Positions 1 to 12,206 of a DNA stretch of 36,001 nt are shown here, one piece after another. Numbering within the stretch: the stretch's first letter is position 1; every line of letters begins with the position of its first letter. The notes below the pieces were generated by a model. The model saw nothing but the letters and a program-made list of their open reading frames with translations, did no database searches and was not told the DNA's origin. The position numbers were made by a program, and so were the translations under genes. This DNA is from Nemertoderma westbladi (taxonomy: Eukaryota; Xenacoelomorpha; Nemertodermatida; Nemertodermatidae): the NCBI GenBank assembly GCA_032718475.1, contig JAUCBJ010007543.1, positions 1-36,001 on the forward strand. Direction: 5' to 3'.

Positions 1-592
1 AGCCCAATGTTCTTGATATACCGAAGGTAAGAGAGAAGGGTTACAAATAAACGATTGTGACTTATGTTAAAGTGGTTTGAAGTGAATCTAATGTTATTTG
101 ATAGACCCTACATGAGTCAGTCTGTGTTTCTTTTATATGTGACTAAAATCAGTGAAGATTGGCAGATTAGTGTGCAGTATTGTGCAGCATTGTGTATGAG
201 TGAGTCTGTTAAAGAAGCATTCCTAAAGAATGCGCCATATATGTGAATTATAATTAAGCCATATCGTTGTGAGTAGTTTAAGTCATAACTCTGTTTATGT
301 AGATAAAGCGCCACGTCCTAAAGGAACTGTTAATATTTCCCGAAGGTGAATAATATTGTCAGAGATTATATAATACTGTCAGTCGAATAATACATTAGGC
401 TTACATAGCAATAAAATTAAACCGTCGAACCCAATCTCCCGGGAATCTCCAGCGGGTGAATGATCGCGCACAGATTGGTTTCGACTAGTGTAGTGAATCA
501 AATACTTGTCATAGACTAAAAACCGATTTAATATCTAGAAGACATCTTAATTTGGTGGGTTAAACTGCCAAAGGTCTGAAAGCGCGAACACT
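1..592. other. AT-rich non-coding stretch, no gene seen
   Basis: Both strands are broken by frequent stops; the two open frames here (about 60 codons each) overlap on opposite strands and show no domain or composition of a protein. A short less AT-rich patch near 420-490 has no recognised identity. I see no promoter or RNA gene that I could defend. Confidence 0.5.
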
Positions 593-846
593 TTTCTAAC
601 CGAAACAATAAACGATCACTTAACTAATTGAGGGAAAGGAGCAGAAAAGTTACAGAGACGGGATTTTCTAACCAAAACAATAAACAGTCACTTTACAAAA
701 TGAAGGAAAGGAGCAGGTTACAGAGGTGGGCCTTTCTAACCAAAACAATAAACGGTCATTTTACCAAATCAGGGAAAGGAGCAGGTTACAGAGGCGGGAT
801 TTTCTAACCAAAACAATAAACGATCATTTAACTAATTGAAGGAAAG
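593..846. repeat. Tandem repeat, four units of about 68-72 bp
   Basis: Four consecutive units each begin with TTTCTAACCRAAACAATAAA and continue through a GGAAAGGAGCAG segment and a GTTACAGAG segment. The units differ by point changes and small indels, and the fourth breaks off after GGAAAG. A single related copy lies in reverse orientation in sacsin intron 7 (23082-23134), so the unit is dispersed and not purely local. No coding potential. Confidence 0.85.
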
Positions 847-1740
847 GTATATCCGCATTTTCCACAATCCAGTTTGGCCTATCAATTATTTAAAATTTAT
901 TAGCACAACCGGTCAGCCAGTAGGCCTACTAGTAGGCCTACCGTATTTAAATGGTAGTCTACACAGAAGGCCTACAGCAGTACCGGTGCCGGTACCGGTA
1001 CCGGTACTAAAATACCTAAAATAACTGCTTTATAGCTACATCTGTACATACAATACAGCAATCCCGTGTCACAGAATTTACCAAATTTGCATAAACCCAC
1101 AAAGCATTTATAGAACAACACTCGAAAATTTAGAAAGCATGTGGAATTTAGATAATTTTATATGTGCACAATAAGCATTTAGAAATATTTATTAAATTAT
1201 AAGTACACATTTAGATCAATCTAGACTGTTGTAAAACATACAAATACTACTAAAATGTTTAGTAAGCATTTAATAATTTAAGTACGTTAGTATGCACGTA
1301 CAGTTAGCTGTTTGCTTCAAGTAGTGAAGTGTATATTTCTGCCAGTCTCACCTCTCGCTCTCAGCCTCCAGGTGGGGGGGGGGGGGGGGGGGGGGGGGGG
1401 GTCAACCACTATTGTTTATGATATTTAAATGATTATAAAAAAAATTTTGAAAAAATTTGCAACTATTGGTTCTGCTAACACTGATAAATATAAGTTTAGG
1501 AAAGTGATTCGCTCGCAAAAAAGGAATACATTTCACAATATGATAATTGGATAAACATTAAATTTAGAAATGGTGATCAAATCAAATTGTTCATGAAATA
1601 ATATTGGATTTTTCGAAAAAAAACATAAAAAAATAAAGTTTAGAAGTGTTGATAAGGTTAATATTACTTGAATTGCATAAAACTATAGGACATTCAAAGG
1701 ATTTCAAAAGTTAAAATATATTCATTAAATAAAATATCGA
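847..1740. other. AT-rich spacer with palindromic AGGCCT/ACCGGT runs and a 28-base poly-G tract
   Basis: Positions 915-945 carry several TAGGCCTAC-type palindromes and 980-1008 a run of CCGGTA steps. An uninterrupted run of 28 G lies at 1374-1401. The rest is AT-rich. No gene is supported. Confidence 0.6.
1374..1401. repeat. Poly-G tract, 28 bases
   Basis: Uninterrupted G run preceded by CCAGGT. Long enough to form quadruplex structures and to be unreliable in assembly. Confidence 0.9.
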
Positions 1741-1925
1741 GGGGTAATTGTGCGGGGGGCAATATTTCCGGGGGGCAATAGTACGGGGGGCAATTGTCCT
1801 CGGGTGGCAATTATCATCGAGGGGCAATTTTCCGGGAGGCAATTTTCCGCGAGGCAATTGTCCGAGGAACAATTTTCCGCGAGGCAATTGACCGAGGAAC
1901 GATTGTCCGGGGGCAATTGTCCTAG
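1741..1925. repeat. Degenerate short-period repeat built on GGGGGCAATT / CCGAGGAACAATT
   Basis: About ten to eleven imperfect copies of a 16-18 bp unit with core GGCAATT followed by TTCCG or GTCCG. CAATTG is self-complementary at its centre, so the tract is partly palindromic and stays open on both strands (75-76 codons each). The peptides are repeat translations, not credible genes. Confidence 0.75.
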
Positions 1926-3779
1926 TTCTCCCAAGAGGTTACCTAACTTCATGACTCCCGTCCCAGTCGTGTTCTACTAATTTCATCCAATCAAATCGTT
2001 GGCTGTTTGGAACCACATAAAAATATACAATTAATTTACAAAACATACAAAATTTCCTAAATTACAGTATGCTTACACACAAATCGCTCATTAAACATAT
2101 TAGCCAATCAAATTAGATGTGTGGCGCCACAGTTAAATTTATAAACTTTTAAAGGTTACTTGCAAAATCTACTAAGTAAACGTGGAAAATATACAAAATT
2201 TTATAAATAACACATGAAGCAACATACAACAAACATATAAACGCCAGGCACGTTTTTATATGTTTATTTCTACGCATTTGAGAAATGACTGATAAGCATT
2301 TGTATGTTTCTCCATGTTCTGTGACACGGGATACTGCAAAATAGTGCTCTATATACTAATACCGGTACTGATAGCCTGAGATAACAGCAGTAGAGAAACC
2401 GGTAGCATGGAACCAAACGGTAAATTTCTGGAGGACATAAAAAGTAAAAAAAAGGAGATCATGAGTGATTTAAACGGACAATAAAAATTATTGCGGTATG
2501 TAATATGCATACAATTTTTCTGCCGTTTTAATTACTTTAAATCAATTAAAGACATTTATTAAAGCAAATCACTTGAACTAATCAAATTTTTAAGTATAAT
2601 TATTTAAATCTTACATTAAAATAATTAATTTCCATTAAAAGACATGCTTGAAAACGCTGTTTTTTACTGCAATTAATTAATTAATTAACTAATTAACTGC
2701 TATTATCTTAGCTTCTCGAATACCACACGTAAATTATTCTTGGAAAATTTCTAAACTTTTGCCAAACAACATGTGTACCAAGTTTGGTTAGTTTGACCGA
2801 GTAATTAATTACGTTCAAAATTGGACACTACAGAACTACAGGTGTACAGGAACTACAGACCTACTGAGCGACAGGTTGATTAGTGGTACCAGTACTCTAA
2901 GCAAGACTTACCATCATGGTAAGGACACCACGTGTAACTGTGTCGACGATGTGATGATTATGATGAACAAAAAGATGGCACATTATTCTAACCTCCTTAA
3001 TGCCGACTGAGAGATTGTTTGTTTTTATATTCGCTCTTGTACTGATTGTAAATTCAAGTTCAATTATGTGTAAAAGCACACTTATTGTCAAAAAGCCGAC
3101 TCTTTTCGCTTCAATTTGACACCACATACACTGTAAACTCATAATTTAATCCATCACAATTACAATTTGAAAAGTTGTACAGTATATAAGTTGTAAATTA
3201 TATGCAAACAGAATACGGCTTTAAAAGTGATAGAATACTGCCCTAAGACAGTATATTATTTTTCAATTATTTCTTCAAATTCGGAATCTTCAGGAAATTT
3301 TACCCTAGAAATGATGAAAAATACCATGCTTTCCGCAAATTTCATATTTACCCATTATGTCACATGTAGCGTGGAATTGCCCTGCAGTTTAATTTAAAGA
3401 ATTAGCAAAATAGCAAAGATTCTGTAAGATACCTTGCCACACACAATGATTGGATAAAAATAAAATCAGCTGAAGAGAGTAAGCATGTATTGACTGTTTT
3501 ATTACTATTTGTTCTGAAATGGCTCCTTCCATCTACCAATACCCGTGTAGATGATTCACATTGGTAGCCAATAGGAACCGGGATTGAAATCTTTTGTTAT
3601 CATCTCTCACTTGAGTGTGGTTAATGGGTCAGTAGTGTGGTTAATTACTGTATAATATAATATTGCTCAATTAACATATTTTTTTTACAATTATTATTAA
3701 GAAACTAAAATATTAATTCATTAACAGCATATTTGATTTGTCAGTTATTATTAAGTAAATAAATTATGTGGAATCAGTG
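1926..3779. other. AT-rich non-coding spacer
   Basis: No ORF with protein-like composition; the longest open frame (81 codons, minus strand, 2897-3142) matches no family I know. Contents of note are an AATT-step microsatellite at about 2672-2697 and a short inverted repeat around 3533-3585 (CTACCAAT against ATTGGTAG). A segment near 2765-2800 resembles 25390-25430 in reverse orientation and may be an old dispersed repeat. Confidence 0.5.
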
Positions 3780-4335
3780 TAAATTGGTACACACTGACAG
3801 ACCCACCGACAGTCTGACCAACCGACCGACCAACAGACTGACCGACAGACTGACCAATCGACCGACAGACTGAGCGACTGACTGACCAACCGACTGACCC
3901 ACTGACAGACTGACCAACCGACAGACATACTGACCAACCGACCGAGAGACTGACCGACAGACTGACCAACCGACCGACCGACAGACTGACCGACAGACTA
4001 ACCAACTGACTTACCGATCCATCAACTGACCGACCGACCGACAGACTGAATGACAGATTGACCAACCGACCGACAGACTGACCAACCAGACCAACAGACT
4101 GACTGACAGACCGACAGACTGAATGACAATTTGACCAACCGACCGACAGACTCACACACAGACTGACCAACTGACCTACCAACCAACAAACAAACTGACC
4201 GACAGATTGAATGACAGACTGACCAACCGACTGACAGACTGACCGACAGACTAACCAACTGACCTGCCGACCAATCAACCGACCGACAGACTGAACGACC
4301 GACTGACCAACTAACCCACCGACAGACTGACCCAC
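3780..4335. repeat. Degenerate tetranucleotide-type repeat (GACC/GACN)n
   Basis: About 550 bp of GACC, GACT, GACA and AACC steps with a loose higher-order unit (gaccgacagactgaccaacc type). Because the sequence is almost free of stops, the minus strand is open for 194 codons as a monotonous Gly/Gln/Ser/Val/Arg peptide (VGQSV, GRSV, SVS). I regard the ORF as a by-product of the repeat. Confidence 0.85.
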
Positions 4336-4340
4336 CTATA

Positions 4341-5519
4341 TACTGTAGAACTTATTACTAATTGAAATAAACTGATTTCGTTATGGATATAATATACTGA
4401 AATTTTGCCCCATTAATTGATTTATATAAACTACTGTAAGACTATTTTTATTCGGAATTAAATGGTGTTTAAACACAATTAATTTATTGGTTAATTTTAT
4501 TACTTACATTACGTATTACGCATTTACTTACGTATTTAAACTTACAAATTATGTATGGTATCCGTAATTCTTCCTTCACCGTTTTCCAGTTTTTTATAGA
4601 TGGGTGGGCTGATTTTATGATAAAGAGTAAAATTTTGTAGAGTAATTAATCACGTCCATTCTGTTGAAATTTGTACAGTATGAGGTTGACATAATTTTGA
4701 CTCTTCTCGCTGAAACTCTTCCACGAATAATGATGGATTGAAATAATTCTTCCACATATTTGCTACTGTAAATGTTGCTTATGATATAAAAATATCATTC
4801 TCCACCGCCAATTGTCATCCTACCGTAAACTGTGCCCACATATCCCAGAGCACAACAGAACCCTTGCCCTTGGATTATATTTACAAGCCCTGCCCAGCTG
4901 ACTGATCAATGCCCGTTCAGAAAATATACTGTACTTTATTTGATTTTTTTATTATAATTTTAGCTTTTGCCAACAATTCCATCGACTGTAAATCCTATAG
5001 ACGTATTTTGTATTTTATTTTATTTATTAATGTTTGTATGTAATTAAATTTTATCAATTATAAAGTCATGTAAGACTATCACCGAATAACATCAGAGATC
5101 ACAGATAGGCCTAAGTTAAAAGGTAAATAGAATTAAGTAATATCAGCGTTGGTGGGTGTTTTAAAGATGATTGTAGTTAGTGAAACATAAAATTATTTAA
5201 AGCATTTGTGTATTTATTTACGTGATGAAATCGTAAATGACAAGTAAATAAACGACATACTGCACAACATATTAAATAAGACAATAAATAACATTCAGTT
5301 TCGTAAGTTAATTTTTTTAAATAATTTTTTTAAATAATTTTTTTAATACTCATTACAGTCATCAGTAGCGAATCAACGAATAATCAGCTCCATTATCAAG
5401 CCCATTTGCCACAAAGGTAAAAATAATCGAGACACATCAATGAATTCGAACTTCGGTTGAGCGTTTAGATAATTGTCATTCAATATATTTGTCAAACCTA
5501 AAAAAAAAATAATACTGTT
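4341..5519. other. AT-rich non-coding spacer
   Basis: Highly AT-rich with frequent stops in all frames. A short direct repeat of TTTTTTTAAATAA lies at about 5310-5345. A less AT-rich patch at 4800-4915 has no long frame. No gene, promoter or RNA feature could be supported. Confidence 0.5.
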
Positions 5520-6150
5520 GTGATTAGACACTTGCGTTCGGTATATATTGTGGTAAATAGACGTTAGTGAAGTCTTGTGGTAATTAGACACTCAGTATTA
5601 ACAACTACCGGTACCGTACTGTGTATATTGTGGTAATTACTGTAGACACTTGCATTCTGTATATTGTGGTAATTAGACGTTAGTGAAGTCTTGTGGTAAT
5701 TAGACACTCAGTATTAACAACTACCGGTACCGTACTGTATATTGTGGTAATTACTGTAGACACTTGCATTCTGTATATTGTGGTAATTAGACGTTAGTGA
5801 AGTCTTGTGGTAATTAGACACTGAGTATGAATAACTACCGTTCTGTATATTGTGGTAATTAGACGTTAGTGAAGTCTTGTGGTAATTAGACACTGAGTAT
5901 GAATAACTACCGTTCTGTATATTGTGGTAATTAGATGTTAGTGAAGTCTTGTGGTAATTAGACACTGAGTATGAATAACTACCGTTCTGTATATTGTGGT
6001 AATTAGATGTTAGTGAAGTCTTGTGGTAATTAGACACTGAGTATGAATAACTACCGTTCTGTATATTGTGGTAATTAGATGTTAGTGAAGTCTTGTGGTA
6101 ATTAGACACTGAGTATGAATAACTACCGTTCTGTATATTGTGGTAATTAG
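5520..6150. repeat. 72-bp minisatellite with longer, divergent units at its left end
   Basis: From about 5774 the unit is 72 bp, begins GTATATTGTGGTAATTAGA and contains TGTGGTAATTAGAC twice; at least five near-identical copies run to about 6150. Left of that (5520-5773) units are longer and carry an insert with ACTACCGGTACCGTACTGT. As 72 is a multiple of three, the minus strand stays open as a 24-residue repeat (SNYHKTSLTSNYHNIQNGSY type) for 131 codons. I see no reason to treat it as a gene. Confidence 0.85.
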
Positions 6151-6175
6151 ATGCAGTGTAGTCTTGTGGTAAATG

Positions 6176-6781
6176 TGGAGCACGAGAAATCCATTACATA
6201 AACGTCATGGGTGAAAGGGAGTTGTGGCGAGGCAATTTTGTCGACAAACCTGAACAGCATTCTTAATATATATGTAATATATATAATGTAGCTGCAATGC
6301 AGCATGCCGATCGTAGCAGTAGCTCTCTAAGCAATAATCCAAACGGAATGAACTCAATGAAGATACACTACTGTATAGAATATCAAGCCAACAGTCGGCC
6401 GAGGATGGAGGCGTCCCGAATTCTCCTCTTTCAATTGCTGCAACCCGAAGGTGGGGGTGGGTGGGCGCTTCTCCTTTCCCAAGTTTTGCTCCAAGTAAGT
6501 CAACTGGTCCGCATTTTATCGACCTGGAATGACCACAAAAACGACCAAGATTGCCTTAAACCATGGCAAACTTAGGCAACTTAGCTGATCTTAAACTCTG
6601 TCAATCTTCTTGGCAAACGAGACAACTGTTGCATTGCTATTGCACACTTTATCTTGGATTTACAGTACTGTATATTTATTTACAGTATGAGTATTTTGCT
6701 TACAAAAGCTTATGTAGCAGTGTATATTTTCGTATCATAAACAATTTCAAGCAACTTTCTCTAATATTGTGTTTCTACCAG
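6176..6781. other. Probable intron end or spacer before the large sacsin exon, with a short dispersed repeat
   Basis: Positions 6292-6324 carry GCTGCAATGCAGCATGCCG followed by ATC, found again in reverse orientation at 29542-29563 next to a LINE remnant, so part of this stretch is probably retroelement debris. The 92-codon frame at 6297-6575 starts in that debris and shows no sacsin or other domain. The stretch ends with the pyrimidine-rich tract and AG (6780-6781) that I take as the acceptor of the first visible sacsin exon. Confidence 0.5.
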
Positions 6782-9700
6782 TTCTAACAAAACCAAATAA
6801 CTACCCCATGACTTGGAAAGGTGATGAGTTTGGCATTCAATCCATTGCATCACCAACAGAGCTAAATCTCATAAAAAGTGTTCATCTTACAAGTTCGACC
6901 AAAGGTATTCTTGATGAAACCCCTGATTCTGGTTGCAATAACATATCAGTGGTAGTGAAGGAGTTTCTTAAGCTCAATAGACCTGTTGATATTGACTCTG
7001 TCTTAGCTCAACTTGATAATGCATGTGTGTGTAGTGTTAACCCTTCATCGTACGTTTATTTACAAGAAGTCTGTTATAAATGTTACACATTCTTAGATGC
7101 TGCATTGAAAAATGAAGAGAAATTAAAGCCTAAAATATTAAGTGCACTTAAAAGTAGGCGTTTTATTTTATCTGGTGACAAATTCCTGGCACCACATCAA
7201 GTTGCATTTGATTTCCAACATAATTGTGCACCATTTCTATATGCACTTCCATCAGATATAGCTCATAATTTCCCAGATCTTTTGAGGGAATGTGGTGTGC
7301 GTGAAATATTCCATTGGCAAGACTATATGCAAGCACTTCAGGAACTGGAAGTTCAGCAACAGGATGAACCACTTTCCAAAAAAGACCTATCTACAGCACT
7401 AAGATTAACTAGACTTTTTGATGAACTGATACTGAATATCCAAGAACGAGATAATAATGAACCTATTAACCTTCAGTCATATGGAATTGTATATTTACCA
7501 GATGCTAGAGGAATAATGACACCAGCATCAATACTTCGGTATAATGATTGTCCATGGATGAAAGATGAAACTCTTGGACAGAGTTTTGCTCACCCAGATA
7601 TTCCATATGACACATGCATGCGTCTAGGAGTGAATACAAGACGTGGCACTGCTATCACTAAACATTCTCGTGGAATCGCCTTTGGTCAAAAAGAAAAACT
7701 AACAAATCGCCTGAAACGCATCCTCAGTGGGTATCCATGTGATAAAGAAATCCTAAAGGAGTTATTGCAAAATGCAGATGATGCAACAGCAACTGAAGTT
7801 ATCTTCATTAAGGATTCACGATATCATAATGATGAGTGTCTCTTTGATGACAGTTGGAAGCCCCTTCAAGGTCCAGCTCTTTGTGTTTACAATAATAGAC
7901 CATTCACAGAATCTGATCTGAGAGGAATTCAAAATGTTGGTGAGGGAAGCAAATCTGAAGATCCAAATAAGACTGGACAGTATGGTATAGGATTCAATTC
8001 TGTATATCATTTAACAGAGACTCCCTCATTTTTAACTCAAGGTGCTGAAGTTGGTGATGCTTTATGTGTATTTGATCCTCAGTGTAAATATGTACCTGGT
8101 GCTACATCTGAGGAGCCTGGACGAATGTATGATGATATAGGAGGTTTGAAAGACTTGTTTCCTGATGTATTTACACCATATTTGACATCGTATTTCTCTA
8201 TTACAAACTCTACCATGTTTAGATTTCCACTGCGTTCTGATATGCAAGCGAGAGAATCTAAAATATCAACACTCAGCATGTCACTGGACAAACTTGATTC
8301 ATTAATGGAAACATTTAAACAAGAGATGTTTGAAGTATTGTTATTTGTAAACAATGTTCAAATGATTTCAATTTCAGAAATTACAAAAAATAACAAATTA
8401 GTTTGTAAATATTCAGTAAAGTCTATACTATCGGAAGAAGACAAAGCAAAGCGCAAGAAGTTTTCAGATCATGTTCGCAATACCATTAAATCAGTGAAAA
8501 GGGGAGAAATCAATATCACAGATGTCCCTATGACAGAATGCTCTTATATAGTAAATATAGAAGATTCCAATGGCAAATCAGAAAAATGGTTTTTAACTAG
8601 ACGAATTGGTTACCAAGGAGTTCAAAAAATCCCAGCAAGTATTGTTCATGCATTTTCCAGAGGGGATCTTTGTTTGATGCCAAGAGGTGGTGTTGCATCT
8701 CTACTATATGCAAAAAATATAAAGGAAAGCGACAGGGAAAAACGAGCTTTTTGTTTCCTCCCGTTACCAGTATTAACAGGACTTCCAGTTCATATCAATG
8801 GCCACTTTGCACTTGACCATGAAGCCAGACGAGCGCTGTGGTTGGATGATGGGACTGGGTATAGGACTGACTGGAATATGACTATCATCAGAGAAGTAAT
8901 ATCACCAGCATTTGCAAGTCATTTGTTAGAAATGAGGAATGTATTGAATTTAATACAACATCAACATAATTATAAAGGAACAACTATTGAGGCTATAGAC
9001 AAAGACAAACTCCAACATTATAAAATGTTGTTTCCTGATCTAGATCATGTTAGAGAATTCTACTGGATTTTTCTTGTAAAAACATTCTATAGATATATTA
9101 ATGACAACAAAATAAAGGTAATGCCTGTTGCTAGGCATCAAATAATTCAAGATAATAGCTCTAAAATAAACTTATTTGGTTTGAAATCTCCTGCCACTTC
9201 ATCAACAGTAGTCAGTCAGATAAATTGGTTGCCACCCTCTGGAGAGAGAGAGCTAGAGTCATACTTTAACAATTTTAATTTGGAGCATTTCAAATCACTT
9301 AACAACTCAACCTTCAGCGGCCTTGCTAAGGCAGGGCCAAGGACATTTAGCCACGCACAAGATCTTGCTCATGAATTAACCCACCTTCTCCTAAGCACTG
9401 GGTTTAATCTAATAGACCTTCCTGAAACAATTTATAATACAATGAACAACTCTGGTGTAAAGGTAAACCAAGTCACACCAAAATCTGTTATCAATTTTTT
9501 CAAAACATACATTAGTGATAATCCACTGTGTGATGTAGGGAACATTCCTTGTCACATATCGCAGACTCCATTTAAAGATGTTACCTCTATAATTACACTT
9601 TTATTATATTGTCAAGGAGATAACAACTTTTTAACATCATTGCAAGGCATGCCTCTATTGATTACAGATGATGATCGTTTGAACATGTTTGATTCCAGCC

Positions 9701-12206
9701 ATTCAAAATATCTAACACCATTCTTCTCACTTGTACCTGATAAAGGTGAACATTTTGTACATCGTGATTTAGTAGAATTTGTATTCAAGGATGTAAATCC
9801 AGAATTAGTTTATGTATTCAAAATATTTGATGTTGATGCACTAGCAACATTCCTTCCACATGCTCTGAATCCAAAAGAATATTATATGGTAGAAAAACAT
9901 ATAACATGGGACCCAAATTCTCCAGAAATACCAAATGCAAAATGGATATCAGAACTTTGGTCATTTCTTCATTTTCACACAATGGATGTCCTAAAAAAGA
10001 AAGATATGGTGGCCTTTGAAAAGATATTGAGCACATTATCTGATTGGGCGTTGCTTCCAGCTTATGTATTACAGAGAAGACAACGTAGCAGGGGCTCCAT
10101 TGTTCTGAGTCTTTTCCAACGATCAGTATCAACACTTGTAAATAGACAACATTACTTGGTTCCAATGAACATGGGGTCCACAGTATTGGATTCAAATTGC
10201 TCACCATTGGGAAAGAAAATGAAAGATGCCCTTTTAAAATTAGGTGTGTCAGAAGTGAACCTTGATATGTATGGAAAGACTGAAGAAATGGTTGAATGTA
10301 CTGCAGCAGACTTGCAGCCTAGTTATAGAGTGGTTGAACCTTTAGCTGCTACTTTGGATAGGCCCGAGACAATTCTTTCTGTAATGGATCATGCCCTTTG
10401 TACTCATTCATTCGATAGGTTGCTAAATGATGAAGAATGTCATATAATTTTGCAATATTTCAATGACAACCTAGATGAAATAAGTGATTGCCAGGAGGGA
10501 ATCGATGTTTTACGAGATGTTCCCTTTTATGAAGCTATTGATGGATCTAGGACAAAGATATCTGGTGGTCAAGCATATGTTATGCCTGAAGGTGTACCCA
10601 AGGCCAGTTCAGACAATGATGATGATGAAAGTCATCTTATATTTCTAAAGAAGAATGATGCTCTCCATAAGCTGTACAATTTCCTCGGTTGCTATGAATT
10701 AACAGACACTGATGTTTACTTAAATTTCATCATCAGTCAGTTTGCCACATTACATCCAGATGCTAGGGAAAGACACTTGCAACATATACGGGATGAGTTG
10801 CTTCCAGGACTTGATGAAGTGGAACAAGAAAGATTGTTACATAAACTTGTGAATGTAAACCTTCTTCCAGATAGAAGTGGAGTTCTCAGACCAGTATCAT
10901 ACTTTTTTGATCCACAACATGAATTTTTTTCATCAATGGTTAGTGATGCAGAATTTCCTTTAACACCATATAATTCATCAGAATGGTTACATTTTCTCAG
11001 ATTGCTTGGATTGAGACAGGAAATTGATGAGCGACAATACTTAGAATTCGCCAACTTGGTTGCAAAGGAAGCAAAATGTGACAGAACCAATGAAACCGAA
11101 AAGAAATCAAAAGCTCTGGTTGAGTACCTCTTCAAGCAGTTTGCATCCTTTTCAGAGGGTATTCTCCAAAGATTGTGTCTCATTAATTATGTTGCCCCAT
11201 CAAAAGAAGCAGCCCCATTTGAAGTTATATATAAAGGGTTCAACAGACAACCAGATGGGAAAATGCCTTTCTTATCATTTAAGGGTGCAGTGCCTGAAGA
11301 GAATGTGAAGCTGGCATGGACTAGTGCAAATCTACTGCCAGAATGGGCCAATCCAACAAAATACACATTTGAACATCCCCAACACCTGGAACTGCTAATA
11401 CATTACCTACAACTTCAAATTATACCAACAACCAACACTGTGGTCTCTCATATTCAGAATCTGTGTCACCATTTGGACCAGGAGAGAAAACAAAAGAAGC
11501 TCTTAGATGATTACACAAACATGACAATGACAGATATCATGATAAATATCTACAGATTCTTGCAAGATCACGCATCACAAACGAGCAATGCAAAGGATAG
11601 ACTTAAACATACACCATCTATTGTTATTGATGGCGGTAAACGACTAGTTAGGGCGGCCCAAATTGTCTTAAACCTGTACGAAGAAGATGAAATTAAGCCC
11701 TATATTTTTAGATGCCCGCCAGAATTTGGAGAATTCCATAGGGTGTTTAAGTACTTGGGGGCCTACGATACTGTTTCAATTAATCAATATGCCATGGTGC
11801 TGGAAATGTTATTTAGAGAAGCAGCTAGTGCCAAATTACATCCCAATGAACTAAAAGCCGCGTACCAATCTGTAGCAGGTTTGTTTAAAAAAGCAGAACA
11901 CGGTGTTGCCGGTCTAGATTTCACAACGCTGTACCTTGTCAGCCAAGATGAGAAAATGATGAAAAGTACCGAGTTGGTATTCAGTAACGACACCCACCGC
12001 GCCGGCAGAATAAAAGGGTTCGATAAACCCTTCCTGATGGATCCTTCTTTATGTGGGTTGGATTACGGGAGTTTCGGGTCGCTGTTACTAAAGCTCCCAG
12101 CCCATATGCAACCGCAGATGCTGACATCCCTAGTCTGTGAATCCCTTGAAGATAGTGCGGCTAGAACTACAACAGCCATCGGAGTACCACAGGAATTAAA
12201 GCAAAG
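6782..12206 (+). CDS. SACS: Sacsin exon 1 of the visible part: ATPase repeat
   Basis: Single exon of 5425 nt, matching the vertebrate habit of packing sacsin repeats in one giant exon. The 5' edge is placed after TTTCTACCAG (6772-6781), a normal acceptor, because the in-frame ATG at 6769 would be translated through that acceptor and because residues before the ATPase continue a preceding repeat. If this were instead a first exon, ATG at 6808 is the next candidate start. The donor is CAAAG|GTATAT; it leaves two nt of an Arg codon. The open frame continues to 12294 into the intron and the last 29 codons should not be annotated as protein. Confidence 0.88.

Noticed and set aside
3751-4335. 194-codon minus-strand ORF of VGQSV repeats as a gene
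   Set aside because: It is the translation of a degenerate GACN repeat; several overlapping frames show the same pattern.
6297-6575. 92-codon ORF before the sacsin exon
   Set aside because: It starts inside a dispersed repeat shared with 29542-29563 and has no domain; its end is not joined by a donor in phase with the sacsin exon.
6769-6781. ATG at 6769 as the start of the sacsin protein
   Set aside because: The first codons read through TTTCTACCAG, a typical acceptor, and the downstream residues continue an earlier sacsin repeat, so this is intron followed by an internal exon.
9818-11183. Minus-strand frames of 129-148 codons within the sacsin exon
   Set aside because: Shadow frames of a strongly coding plus-strand exon.
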